Shown: one piece after another, positions 42,726 through 50,785 of the stretch
Layout: each line of letters opens with the position of its first letter
Numbering within the stretch: the first letter of the stretch is position 1
IMG/VR virus record: IMGVR_UViG_3300006749_000017
Span: 1 to 51,371 of that record
Direction: 5' to 3' (one strand)
Length of the DNA: 51,371 bases
From: a virus
Translations under genes and position numbers: made by a program
The notes under the pieces: generated by a model
Told to the model about the DNA's origin: nothing
The model's database searches: none
The model's input: only the letters and a program-made list of their open reading frames with translations

Positions 42726-45344
42726 ATGGATCCTATTACACAGTTTATGATGCAGGGTGCTGCTGGTGCAGCAGGTGATGCGACTTATGTTGACGATGTT
42801 TTTTCGACGTATCTTTACACAGGACAATCAACTACTAAAACTATTACCAATGGAATTGATAATTTAGGTGAAGGTGGAATGTTATGGGTTAAGAATAGGG
42901 ATAATGCAAGAGGTCATCAATTATATGACACAGAAAGATTAGCAAGTGGTTCAAATACAACTTCAGATTATTCTTTAAGCAGTGACTCTAATGGTGCTGC
43001 AAGGGATATGAGTCCTAATGGGATTGTTACTTGGAAAAACGATGGATGGTCTGTTCCTGGTGGTGATGGTGATATAAACCAAAATGGTTTTGGGGATTAT
43101 GCAAGTTGGAACTTCCGTAAGCAAAAAGGATTCTTTGATGTTGTTACCTACACAGGGAATGGTACGGCTGGTAGGACTGTAAGTCATTCGTTGGGTTGTG
43201 AACCTGGAATGATTATTATAAAGAATTTAGATAGTACTGAAGATTGGCGTGTATATCATCGTTCATTAGGTGGAACACACAATTTAGTATTAAACTCATC
43301 TGCTGCTAGTGCTGCTACTAGTTCAGTATTTAACCAGACTGATCCGACTGCAAGTGTCTTTACTGTAGGGACTTCCGACGCTACTAATAAAAATGGTGAT
43401 AATTTTGTAGCTTATGTTTTTGCAGGAGGTGCTTCAACTGCTGCGAATGCAAGGTCTGTTGAATTTGATGGATCGGGTGATTATTTAACTACAAATACAT
43501 CCAGTGATTACACATTGGGTACAGGTGATTTTACTTTAGAGTATTGGTATAAACCAGACACAGTTAATTATTCCACTTTCTTAGTTGATGCAAATACTGG
43601 AAGTGAAGTTTGGGCTACTTATTGTAATGTTAATGGGCAACATAAATACCGTGTTAATGGTACTGACGAAATAATTAGTACTACTCCATTAAGATATAAT
43701 CAATGGCATCACATCGCTATTGTTAGATCTTCTGGTACAACTAAGATGTATGTCAATGGTACTCAGGAAGGTGCTAGTATGTCTGACAGTACTAATTATA
43801 CCTTTACTTCAGTAGTTATTGGCAGGCGAGTTTCTGCTGGGGATCTTCAGTATGATGGAGAAATATCTAATCTTAGACTTGTAAAAGGAACAGCAGTTTA
43901 TACCTCATCATTTAGACCAACTTACGAACCATTAACGTCTATAAGTGGTACATCTCTTTTATGTTGTAATAATTCTTCCGTAACAGGAACAACAACAGGA
44001 ACAGTTACCTCAAGTGGTAATCCAACAGCAAGCACAGATAGTCCTTTCGATGACCCAGAGGGTTTCAAGTTTGGTGAGGAAGGAGACCAAAATATAATCA
44101 AGTGCGGTAGTCATAGTCATTCATCAACTAATCCAATTCGCATTTATACAGGATTTGAACCCCAATGGATAATGCTTAAGAACGCAACACAATCCAGCAA
44201 CTGGGCAATGTATGATGTTATGCGAGGTATTTTTGTAGGGTCTGATGGTCCTTCTTTAACTGCTGATACTAATACCGCAGAAAATGGAGTTCTAGGTCAA
44301 GGTCAACCCCTTACACCTCATGGAGATGGTTTTACTCTTAATTATGGACTCACTGCTGTAAATCCTGGTAATGGAAACACCGTAATTTATATTGCAATCC
44401 GAAAATCTGATGGTTATGTAGGAAAACCAGCAGAGGCAGGAACTAATGCATTCGCTATGGATACGGGTAATGGTAGTAGTTCTGGACCTTGTTTTGATAG
44501 TACTTTTGCTGTTGATTTTGCACTAAGAAAAATATACGGCAGTACTGATGATTGGTGGGCTGTAAATAGACTTACAGGTAAAAAATACTTAAAGACTAAT
44601 ACAACTAGTGCCGAATCTAATCATAATGATAACCCTATGGATTTTACTGATGGATGGGCTGCAGGATCTATAGGATCTGGAATGCAATCATGGATGTGGA
44701 AACGAGGTGCTGGTTTTGATGCGGTGGCATTCCAAGGGACTGCAACTGATCCTGGTCGAGATTATGCTCATTCATTAGGGAAAACACCAGAATTAAAATT
44801 TATAAAAAGAAGAAATTCCTCTACAGATTGGATGGGTACAGGAACGGTTGTTTCACAAGCAATGGCTGGAAATAATAATTCAATGGATTATTTCGTAAAA
44901 CTTAATTCAACAGATGCAGCAACAAATTCTAGTAATTATTGGACTGGTGGTAATGATAGTTCAACACATTTCACTGTTCGTCATGGTAACAGTGCTTTAG
45001 GTGGTAGTAATGATCCTTATTTGTGTTTACTGTTCGCCAGCGTTGAAGGCATCAGCAAGGTTGGTAGCTATAACGGTACAGGATCTGTTGGTCTTCAAAT
45101 AACGACTGGGTTTTCTCCTAGATTTCTTATATTAAAAAGAGCAAACGCTAGTGGTCCTTGGTATGTTCTGGACACAACAAGAGGATGGGCTGGAGGTAAT
45201 GATCAATATCTACTGTTGAACACTAGTGATGCACAATCTCCTTATGAATTTGGTGTTCCAAATGCCACTGGGTTCCAATTAGATATTACTGCTAGTCAAG
45301 TAAACGAATCAGGTGGAAAATACATATATTATGCTCATGCCTAA
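42726..45344 (+). CDS. LamG-lectin tail protein, copy 2
   Basis: 872 residues, paralogue of the gene at 39381. VDDVFSTYLYTG opens it, then FFDVVTYTGNG with HSLGCEPGMIIIKN, a LamG domain (about 241-425: SVEFDGSGDYLT, FTLEYWYKPD, WHHIAIVRSSGTTKMYVNG, SNLRLVKGTAVYTSSF) and three further DUF7483-like units (GFEPQWIMLK, HSLGKTPELKFIK, GFSPRFLILK). The LamG part is more diverged from copy 1 than the flanks, suggesting selection for different sugars. Confidence 0.8.
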   Translation: MDPITQFMMQGAAGAAGDATYVDDVFSTYLYTGQSTTKTITNGIDNLGEGGMLWVKNRDNARGHQLYDTERLASGSNTTSDYSLSSDSNGAARDMSPNGIVTWKNDGWSVPGGDGDINQNGFGDYASWNFRKQKGFFDVVTYTGNGTAGRTVSHSLGCEPGMIIIKNLDSTEDWRVYHRSLGGTHNLVLNSSAASAATSSVFNQTDPTASVFTVGTSDATNKNGDNFVAYVFAGGASTAANARSVEFDGSGDYLTTNTSSDYTLGTGDFTLEYWYKPDTVNYSTFLVDANTGSEVWATYCNVNGQHKYRVNGTDEIISTTPLRYNQWHHIAIVRSSGTTKMYVNGTQEGASMSDSTNYTFTSVVIGRRVSAGDLQYDGEISNLRLVKGTAVYTSSFRPTYEPLTSISGTSLLCCNNSSVTGTTTGTVTSSGNPTASTDSPFDDPEGFKFGEEGDQNIIKCGSHSHSSTNPIRIYTGFEPQWIMLKNATQSSNWAMYDVMRGIFVGSDGPSLTADTNTAENGVLGQGQPLTPHGDGFTLNYGLTAVNPGNGNTVIYIAIRKSDGYVGKPAEAGTNAFAMDTGNGSSSGPCFDSTFAVDFALRKIYGSTDDWWAVNRLTGKKYLKTNTTSAESNHNDNPMDFTDGWAAGSIGSGMQSWMWKRGAGFDAVAFQGTATDPGRDYAHSLGKTPELKFIKRRNSSTDWMGTGTVVSQAMAGNNNSMDYFVKLNSTDAATNSSNYWTGGNDSSTHFTVRHGNSALGGSNDPYLCLLFASVEGISKVGSYNGTGSVGLQITTGFSPRFLILKRANASGPWYVLDTTRGWAGGNDQYLLLNTSDAQSPYEFGVPNATGFQLDITASQVNESGGKYIYYAHA
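44016..44102 (+). repeat. 87-bp near-identical repeat, copy 2 (LamG genes)
   Basis: Matches 40698-40784 with only a few substitutions; located just after the LamG domain. Confidence 0.8.
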
Positions 45345-45348
45345 CCTA

Positions 45349-45355
45349 ATAAATA
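45349..45355 (+). promoter_or_regulatory. Late promoter motif ATAAATA
   Basis: AATAAATAACTAAAAAG; ATAAATA ends 16 bases before the ATG at 45372. Full extended form. Confidence 0.65.
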
Positions 45356-45371
45356 ACTAAAAAGTAACAAG

Positions 45372-46085
45372 ATGGGAATAGGAAATCCGATACGACTGAC
45401 AGGTAATGTTGCCTCAAAGGATATAACCGTAACTGCCACTGAAGGGCAGACCCAGTTTACTGTTACTGGTGGTTATGATATAAATCAACTTGCTGTATTT
45501 CGTAATGGTATAAGGTTAGTTGATGGGCAAGACTTTACTGCAAGAGATGGTTCACTCGTAACTTTATTATCTCCTGCTACTGCTGGTGATGCAGTTGCAT
45601 TTAGAATATTTGCTGACTTTAAAGTTGCTGATGCAATTCAGGGAGCAAAAACAAATCAAACTATTAACGGTAATTTAGTTGTTACTGGTAGTTTAGACGT
45701 TCAAACTGGTGATACAAAAACTGCATTTATTGGTGTTAGTTCTGCTGGCACAAATATAGGTGTTGCAAAGACATTAAACTTTATTGGTGCTGGTAATACA
45801 TTTGCTGTTACTGGTGATACTATTGAAGTTAGTATTGCTGGTGGAGGAGGCGGTGGAATAGGCACAGCAGTTAAAGATGCTAATGATAATGATACACCGT
45901 TTACCTATATTGATAGGTTTACTAGTGTGACATCTGACCTTGTTCTTGATACAACTACTGCAGGTCTTTCAACTTCATATGTGGTTTCTGTTGTTCCTAA
46001 TATAACCATTACTAATGGTATTGGAGTTACCGTTGGAACTGGTAAGACTTTGGTTATCGATGTACTTAAGATTGGAGATCTTTAA
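45372..46085 (+). CDS. Tail-fibre protein with GGY-NG-DGS adapter domain (copy B)
   Basis: 237 residues, paralogue of the gene at 37590: TQFTVTGGYDINQLAVFRNG, RLVDGQDFTARDGSLVTLL, then VSSAGTNIGVAKTLNFIG, GAGNTFAVTGDTIEVSIAGG and a Gly run. The C-terminal ~80 residues differ from copy A. The next gene starts directly after the stop. Confidence 0.78.
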   Translation: MGIGNPIRLTGNVASKDITVTATEGQTQFTVTGGYDINQLAVFRNGIRLVDGQDFTARDGSLVTLLSPATAGDAVAFRIFADFKVADAIQGAKTNQTINGNLVVTGSLDVQTGDTKTAFIGVSSAGTNIGVAKTLNFIGAGNTFAVTGDTIEVSIAGGGGGGIGTAVKDANDNDTPFTYIDRFTSVTSDLVLDTTTAGLSTSYVVSVVPNITITNGIGVTVGTGKTLVIDVLKIGDL

Positions 46086-47993
46086 ATGTCAACTTTAAGA
46101 GTAACTAATTTAAAAGGTGGCAGTGCTGGAAGTGCTCCCAATCTACCTGATGGTGCTGTTATAACAGGTGTAGCAACTGTTGGTGTTTTAAGTGCTACAA
46201 CATTTTATGGTTCTGGTGCAAACCTGACAGGAATTGATGCAACTGCACTAAAAGATTCTGGTGGCACTGTAAAAATACAAGCAAATTCAACTGGTGCTGT
46301 AGTAACTGGCATACTGACTGTTAGTGGTAATGTAAGTATTGGTGGAACATTAACATATGAAGACGTAACTAATATAGATTCGGTTGGTATTATTACTGCA
46401 AGAGATGGTCTTAAAGTAACTGGTGGTAATTTAAATGTAGGAACTGCGATTACTGCATATGGTTCTACTGGAATTGTAAGTGCTACTTCATATAGAGGCG
46501 ATGGTTCGCAATTAAGTGGTATAGAAGCTGCTCCTACTATTCAACTTGTAACATCAGAAAATTTAGTAGCAGGTGATACTGTTGTTGTAAAAACTAATGG
46601 TCAAGTTGAAAAGGTTGTAAAAAATGTAACACAAATAACTCCTGTAAATGGACAATCTGTTCAAATTAGTGGTAGTGCTAATGGAGATGAAGCTCAAGTT
46701 GCTTTAGATCCTGCTAATCCAACTAGAATTTATGAAACCTATTGTCACCAAAACGGTAATATTTATTCCAGAATAGGAACAATTACAGGAACTGAGGATC
46801 CTGATGCAAATGTAGGTTGGGTTATTATAAGCACAAATTTGTCTCCTATTTCATCTAACTCATATGAGAAATCAAAACTTTGTAATATAGGTTCTGGTAA
46901 ATTTCTTATTGCTTGTGGTGACCATCACGTTCGTGTTCGTGTAGTAACTGTTAATTATTCTGCAAACACTGTAGCAACTGGAACTGTTGTATCATTAAAT
47001 GGTGGTAATGATTGTCGTAATTATGATGTAGAATCTTACGGAACTGATAAAGCAGTTATATCTTATAGAAGTAATTATGATAGTAAAGTTTATGTTGTTG
47101 GAGTGAGTGTTAGTGGCACTACTGTCACATTAGGTACACCAGTTGAATTTGATGCTAGTACTAGTGTAGGTGATGTAAACATAAGAAGGGCAACTGGTAC
47201 TTCTAAATTTTTAACAACTTGGTATAAGGATGCTTCAGATGGTCTTTTGTGTAGAATGGGTGATTTTAATACTGGTACTAATGCAGTAAGTATAGTTGGA
47301 AATGAATTGACAATTGATTCTTCATTTGGAACAGCAATAGGTGTTATTAATGCATTAACTTATACTAAAGATAATAAGTGGATATCTGCATTCAAAGCAG
47401 TTAGTGGATATCATAAGGGTGCAGTTATTAGTTATGATGGAAGCAGCACCATTACAAGAGGTGCAATTCTTCAAATATCAGGCAACGATACATCACATAC
47501 GTGTTTAGTATATGATATTGATGGTGATAGAACTATAGATATGTTTGAAGATAGGGATACTGGTAGTGGTTCTTTATGGGCTACAGCATTAAGTGTTAGT
47601 GGTACTACTCTAACTGCATCTGCACTTGATGAAGTACAGTCAACTAATAGTTGTTTTATTGATAGAAGAGGTGCTGCTTATTCATCGTATTGGGGAGCAA
47701 CATATGGCGTATCAGAAATGGGAAGTTCTAATAATCAATATACGATCTTGGTTACATCATCAACTGTTACTACAAATAGTGATACTTTTGTAGGTTTTGT
47801 TGGTTCGTCTTTCTCTGCTTCTTCTACAGCAACAATTCAAGTTGTAGGTAACATAAATGCAAATCAATCTGGATTAACTCCTGGTTCAAAATATTATGTT
47901 CAGAAAGATGGAAGCATAGCGGATACTGCAGGAAATCCAAGCGTATATGCAGGAAGATCCCTCTCTGCAACCAGTCTATTAATTAAAGGTTAA
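46086..47993 (+). CDS. Tail-fibre protein with propeller-like repeats (635 residues)
   Basis: 635 residues. N-terminal fibre block (ATTFYGSGANLTGI, IGGTLTYEDVTNIDSVGII, SYRGDGSQLSGI). Residues about 185-560 are beta repeats of 45-60 residues with strands ending in VSVSGTTVTLGTPV and ISYDGSSTITRGAIL, like blades of a propeller. The C-terminal ~60 (TIQVVGNINANQSGLTPGSK, YYVQKDGSIADT, AGRSLSATSLLIKG) is shared with the 712-residue gene at 48571. It starts right after the previous gene and shares its transcript. Confidence 0.75.
   Translation: MSTLRVTNLKGGSAGSAPNLPDGAVITGVATVGVLSATTFYGSGANLTGIDATALKDSGGTVKIQANSTGAVVTGILTVSGNVSIGGTLTYEDVTNIDSVGIITARDGLKVTGGNLNVGTAITAYGSTGIVSATSYRGDGSQLSGIEAAPTIQLVTSENLVAGDTVVVKTNGQVEKVVKNVTQITPVNGQSVQISGSANGDEAQVALDPANPTRIYETYCHQNGNIYSRIGTITGTEDPDANVGWVIISTNLSPISSNSYEKSKLCNIGSGKFLIACGDHHVRVRVVTVNYSANTVATGTVVSLNGGNDCRNYDVESYGTDKAVISYRSNYDSKVYVVGVSVSGTTVTLGTPVEFDASTSVGDVNIRRATGTSKFLTTWYKDASDGLLCRMGDFNTGTNAVSIVGNELTIDSSFGTAIGVINALTYTKDNKWISAFKAVSGYHKGAVISYDGSSTITRGAILQISGNDTSHTCLVYDIDGDRTIDMFEDRDTGSGSLWATALSVSGTTLTASALDEVQSTNSCFIDRRGAAYSSYWGATYGVSEMGSSNNQYTILVTSSTVTTNSDTFVGFVGSSFSASSTATIQVVGNINANQSGLTPGSKYYVQKDGSIADTAGNPSVYAGRSLSATSLLIKG
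46338..46403 (+). repeat. 66-bp fibre module repeat, copy 3
   Basis: Third copy; differs from copy 4 at only a few positions. Confidence 0.8.
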
Positions 47994-48011
47994 TCTCCAA
48001 TCATCTACTTC

Positions 48012-48018
48012 ATAAATA
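48012..48018 (+). promoter_or_regulatory. Late promoter motif ATAAATA
   Basis: CATAAATA, ending 21 bases before the ATG at 48040. Confidence 0.55.
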
Positions 48019-48039
48019 TCCTTATCTGATTAAATTATT

Positions 48040-48504
48040 ATGTCTGACTTTAGAATACGAGAGACTGGAGAGGTTATAAGTGATAGTGAGTTTCGTTTGA
48101 GAAACAAGCACACATCTTTTCCACGAATTATTGATGAACCACTTCAAGAGGAGTTTGGAATTGATATGATTTTTGAAGGACCACAGAAACAAGGTCCACC
48201 ACCATATTCACATACTTATAGAGATGGTATAGAAGAAATAAATGGTAAGTGGTATACAAAATATAGTATTAGGCAACAAGATAAAGAAGAGATTGATGAA
48301 CAATACGCAGAAAATGTAAGAAATAGAAGAGATAATTTAATAAAAGAAAGTGATTGGAGAGCAGTATCAGACAGAAAGTTAGAACCAGAATGGAAGAAAT
48401 ATAGAAAGCAACTTCGTGATATAACAAAACAAAAGGGATTTCCTCATGATGTGGAGTGGCCAGTAGACCCTGATGGTAATGGTGGTGACTCTATTCATGG
48501 CTAA
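48040..48504 (+). CDS. Tail fibre assembly chaperone-like protein (Phage_tail_APC type)
   Basis: 154 residues. The C-terminal ~60, RDNLIKESDWRAVSDRKLEP then EWKKYRKQLRDITKQKGFPH and DVEWP, follow the pattern of the phage tail assembly chaperone family found next to fibre genes (D-W...YR..LRDI..Q.GFP..V.WP). The N-terminus (SDFRIRETGEVISDSEFR) is typical of these proteins. It has its own late motif in front. By context it should help a neighbouring fibre fold or attach. Confidence 0.78.
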   Translation: MSDFRIRETGEVISDSEFRLRNKHTSFPRIIDEPLQEEFGIDMIFEGPQKQGPPPYSHTYRDGIEEINGKWYTKYSIRQQDKEEIDEQYAENVRNRRDNLIKESDWRAVSDRKLEPEWKKYRKQLRDITKQKGFPHDVEWPVDPDGNGGDSIHG

Positions 48505-48507
48505 ATA
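48501..48507 (+). promoter_or_regulatory. Late promoter motif CTAAATA (distal)
   Basis: CTAAATAACTTG overlapping the stop codon at 48504. It is 63 bases before the ATG at 48571, with a second, closer motif at 48547. Confidence 0.45.
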
Positions 48508-48546
48508 ACTTGAGGAGTTTCCATATTGATTATCTTATATTATCCA

Positions 48547-48553
48547 ATAAATA
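48547..48553 (+). promoter_or_regulatory. Late promoter motif ATAAATA (proximal)
   Basis: AATAAATATCTAAAAG; ends 17 bases before the ATG at 48571. Confidence 0.6.
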
Positions 48554-48570
48554 TCTAAAAGTAGGCGAAG

Positions 48571-50709
48571 ATGTCACAGTTAAATGTCGATAACATAAGA
48601 AACCGAACTGGTTCTAACGGAGGACCAAACTTTCCGAGTGGCATTACGGTTGCTGTAGGACAGACTGCTTATATACATGGTAATTTACAAGTTGATGGAA
48701 CAGAAACAATTATTAATACAGAGACATTAAATGTTTCTGATAAAACTGTAGGTATTGGATCTACAACCAATGCTTCTAATACGACTGCTGATGGTGCAGG
48801 TATTGAAGTATTTGCAAGTTCTAGTCAGGTAGGTAATAATAAAACTTTAACATGGGGTAATACAGCAAATAGTTGGGAATTTGGTCCTAATGATGTTGGT
48901 CTTAAAGTAGGAACAGGTGTAACAATTAATTCATCTGGTGTTACTATAACTGGTGTTTTAACCGCTACAAGTTTTAAGGGAGATGGTTCACAATTAAGCG
49001 GTATTGATGCAACAGCAATTCAGACAGGTAATACAAGTGTTCAGACGGTAGATACTGGTTCTGATGGTCATGTCAAAATGACTACAGAAGGTGGAGAAAG
49101 AGTTCGTATAGGTCCAGCAGGTCAAATTGGTCTTGGTGGTGCTAATTATGGAACCGAAGGTCAGGTATTAACTTCTGCAGGATCTGGTGGTGCTCCTAGT
49201 TGGGCTGCTATTCCTGCAGGTGGAAACGTAATTAGTGGTATTGCATCTGGGGCAATTGCGTTTGATAAGTGTATGGCACTTGCTCATGATGGAAAAATAT
49301 TACAGGTTGGTCTTCTTGCTACACCAAAGGATCCAGCTGCCAATATAGGTAATGAAAAGCAATTTCAGAATAGTAATTCATATAATATGGAAGTATTATA
49401 TGAACCAGATGCTGATAGATTTTTAAACGTATTTTCTGCAAACAATCAATTAAGATATAATGTTTGTGGTTTCCAAGGTAATAATCCTGTAAATAGTAAT
49501 TCTGCAGTAGTAAGTAGTAGTTTTGGTAATCCAAATAGCAATGTCGGTACGGATAACATATCAGCATGTTATGATACTACTAACAATAAATGTTTCGTTG
49601 TTTTCCATGATAATACTTATAGTGATAGAGCAAGGTGTATTGTAGGAACAATGACTCCTGATGAGAGTAATCAGGAGGGTAGTATGGCATGGGGATCCCC
49701 AGTAGATATTACTACAGGTGGTGGAGATTATGTTTATTGTTGTTTTGATAGCACAAATAATAAAATTATAGTTACTTATCGTAATAGAAGCAATAATTAT
49801 CTTCAGGCTAGAGTAGGAGCGATTAGTGGTAATTCTATAACATTTGGTTCAGAACTTACAATTACCACTGACAATAGTAGAAATACTGCTTGTGTTCATG
49901 ATGTTAGTGTAAATAAAATTTTAATTACTTGGGAAAATGTGACACAATCTCAAAAAATGTATGGTGTAGTGGGAACAATTAGTGGCAATAGCATGACATT
50001 TGGCACAATACAAGACTTAAATGATGGTTCAACAGGACAGGATTTATATACCAGCATGGTTTATGATCCTGATGGTCAGCAAACACTTGCACTTTATAAA
50101 GGAAGTTCGTCATACCCACAAGCTAGGGTTTTTAAAATTAGTGGAACTACTATTACTGGATATACAAAAGCACAAGTTTATGGTGGAGCAAGCAGTCACT
50201 ATAATATAACTTATGATACGCAGGATAATAGAGCTATTGTATTTTACGAGGCACAATCAAACTCTAATGCTCCAAGAGTAGTTCCTATTACTATTAGCGG
50301 AACATCTCTTTCTGTTGGAACTTTTTTTGAACCAAGAACTGGTGATGGTCAATCTACTAATGGTGCTGTTGATAATAAAGGAAATGCTTTAGTATGTTAT
50401 CGAGCAAATGCAGGTCATATGCGTAGGGTATTGGTTTCTACCATAAGTGGTAACATAGCAAATGCTTATCAATACGTTGGTTTTGCTGATACTTCCTACA
50501 CAAATGGTCAAACTGTAACAATTAGAACTGTTGGTAATACATCAGATAATTTTAGTGGATTAACAACATCATCAGTATACTACGTGCAGGGTAATGGAAC
50601 AATAAACACGTCATGGGATAGCACATACTTTGCTTCTTTTGCAAGTAATACTCCAATAGCAGGTAGAGCAATAAATTCTACCACTTTACAAATCTTTGAA
50701 CCAAGGTGA
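48571..50709 (+). CDS. Tail-fibre protein with propeller-like repeats (712 residues)
   Basis: 712 residues. The N-terminal fibre part has YIHGNLQVDGTETIINTETL, NVSDKTVGIGST and SFKGDGSQLSGI. Residues about 270-640 hold about six 45-55-residue repeats of the form ACYDTTNNKCFVVFHDN...RCIVGTM, CCFDSTNNKIIVTYRNRSNN, VHDVSVNKILITWENV, with strands GTISGNSMTFGT between them: a probable beta-propeller. The C-terminal ~60 matches the gene at 46086. Two late motifs precede it. Probably a receptor-binding fibre. Confidence 0.78.
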   Translation: MSQLNVDNIRNRTGSNGGPNFPSGITVAVGQTAYIHGNLQVDGTETIINTETLNVSDKTVGIGSTTNASNTTADGAGIEVFASSSQVGNNKTLTWGNTANSWEFGPNDVGLKVGTGVTINSSGVTITGVLTATSFKGDGSQLSGIDATAIQTGNTSVQTVDTGSDGHVKMTTEGGERVRIGPAGQIGLGGANYGTEGQVLTSAGSGGAPSWAAIPAGGNVISGIASGAIAFDKCMALAHDGKILQVGLLATPKDPAANIGNEKQFQNSNSYNMEVLYEPDADRFLNVFSANNQLRYNVCGFQGNNPVNSNSAVVSSSFGNPNSNVGTDNISACYDTTNNKCFVVFHDNTYSDRARCIVGTMTPDESNQEGSMAWGSPVDITTGGGDYVYCCFDSTNNKIIVTYRNRSNNYLQARVGAISGNSITFGSELTITTDNSRNTACVHDVSVNKILITWENVTQSQKMYGVVGTISGNSMTFGTIQDLNDGSTGQDLYTSMVYDPDGQQTLALYKGSSSYPQARVFKISGTTITGYTKAQVYGGASSHYNITYDTQDNRAIVFYEAQSNSNAPRVVPITISGTSLSVGTFFEPRTGDGQSTNGAVDNKGNALVCYRANAGHMRRVLVSTISGNIANAYQYVGFADTSYTNGQTVTIRTVGNTSDNFSGLTTSSVYYVQGNGTINTSWDSTYFASFASNTPIAGRAINSTTLQIFEPR

Positions 50710-50715
50710 TAAATA
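50709..50715 (+). promoter_or_regulatory. Late promoter motif ATAAATA (distal)
   Basis: GATAAATAAC overlapping the upstream stop; 70 bases before the ATG at 50786. Confidence 0.45.
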
Positions 50716-50755
50716 ACAACACCTGAATTAAATTATCATGTTCCCACTTAATCCT

Positions 50756-50763
50756 TATAAATA
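50756..50763 (+). promoter_or_regulatory. Late promoter TATAAATA (proximal)
   Basis: Exact T4 late consensus TATAAATA followed by ACTAGAAAAG, ending 22 bases before the ATG at 50786. Confidence 0.72.
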
Positions 50764-50785
50764 ACTAGAAAAGTAACCAAATACC

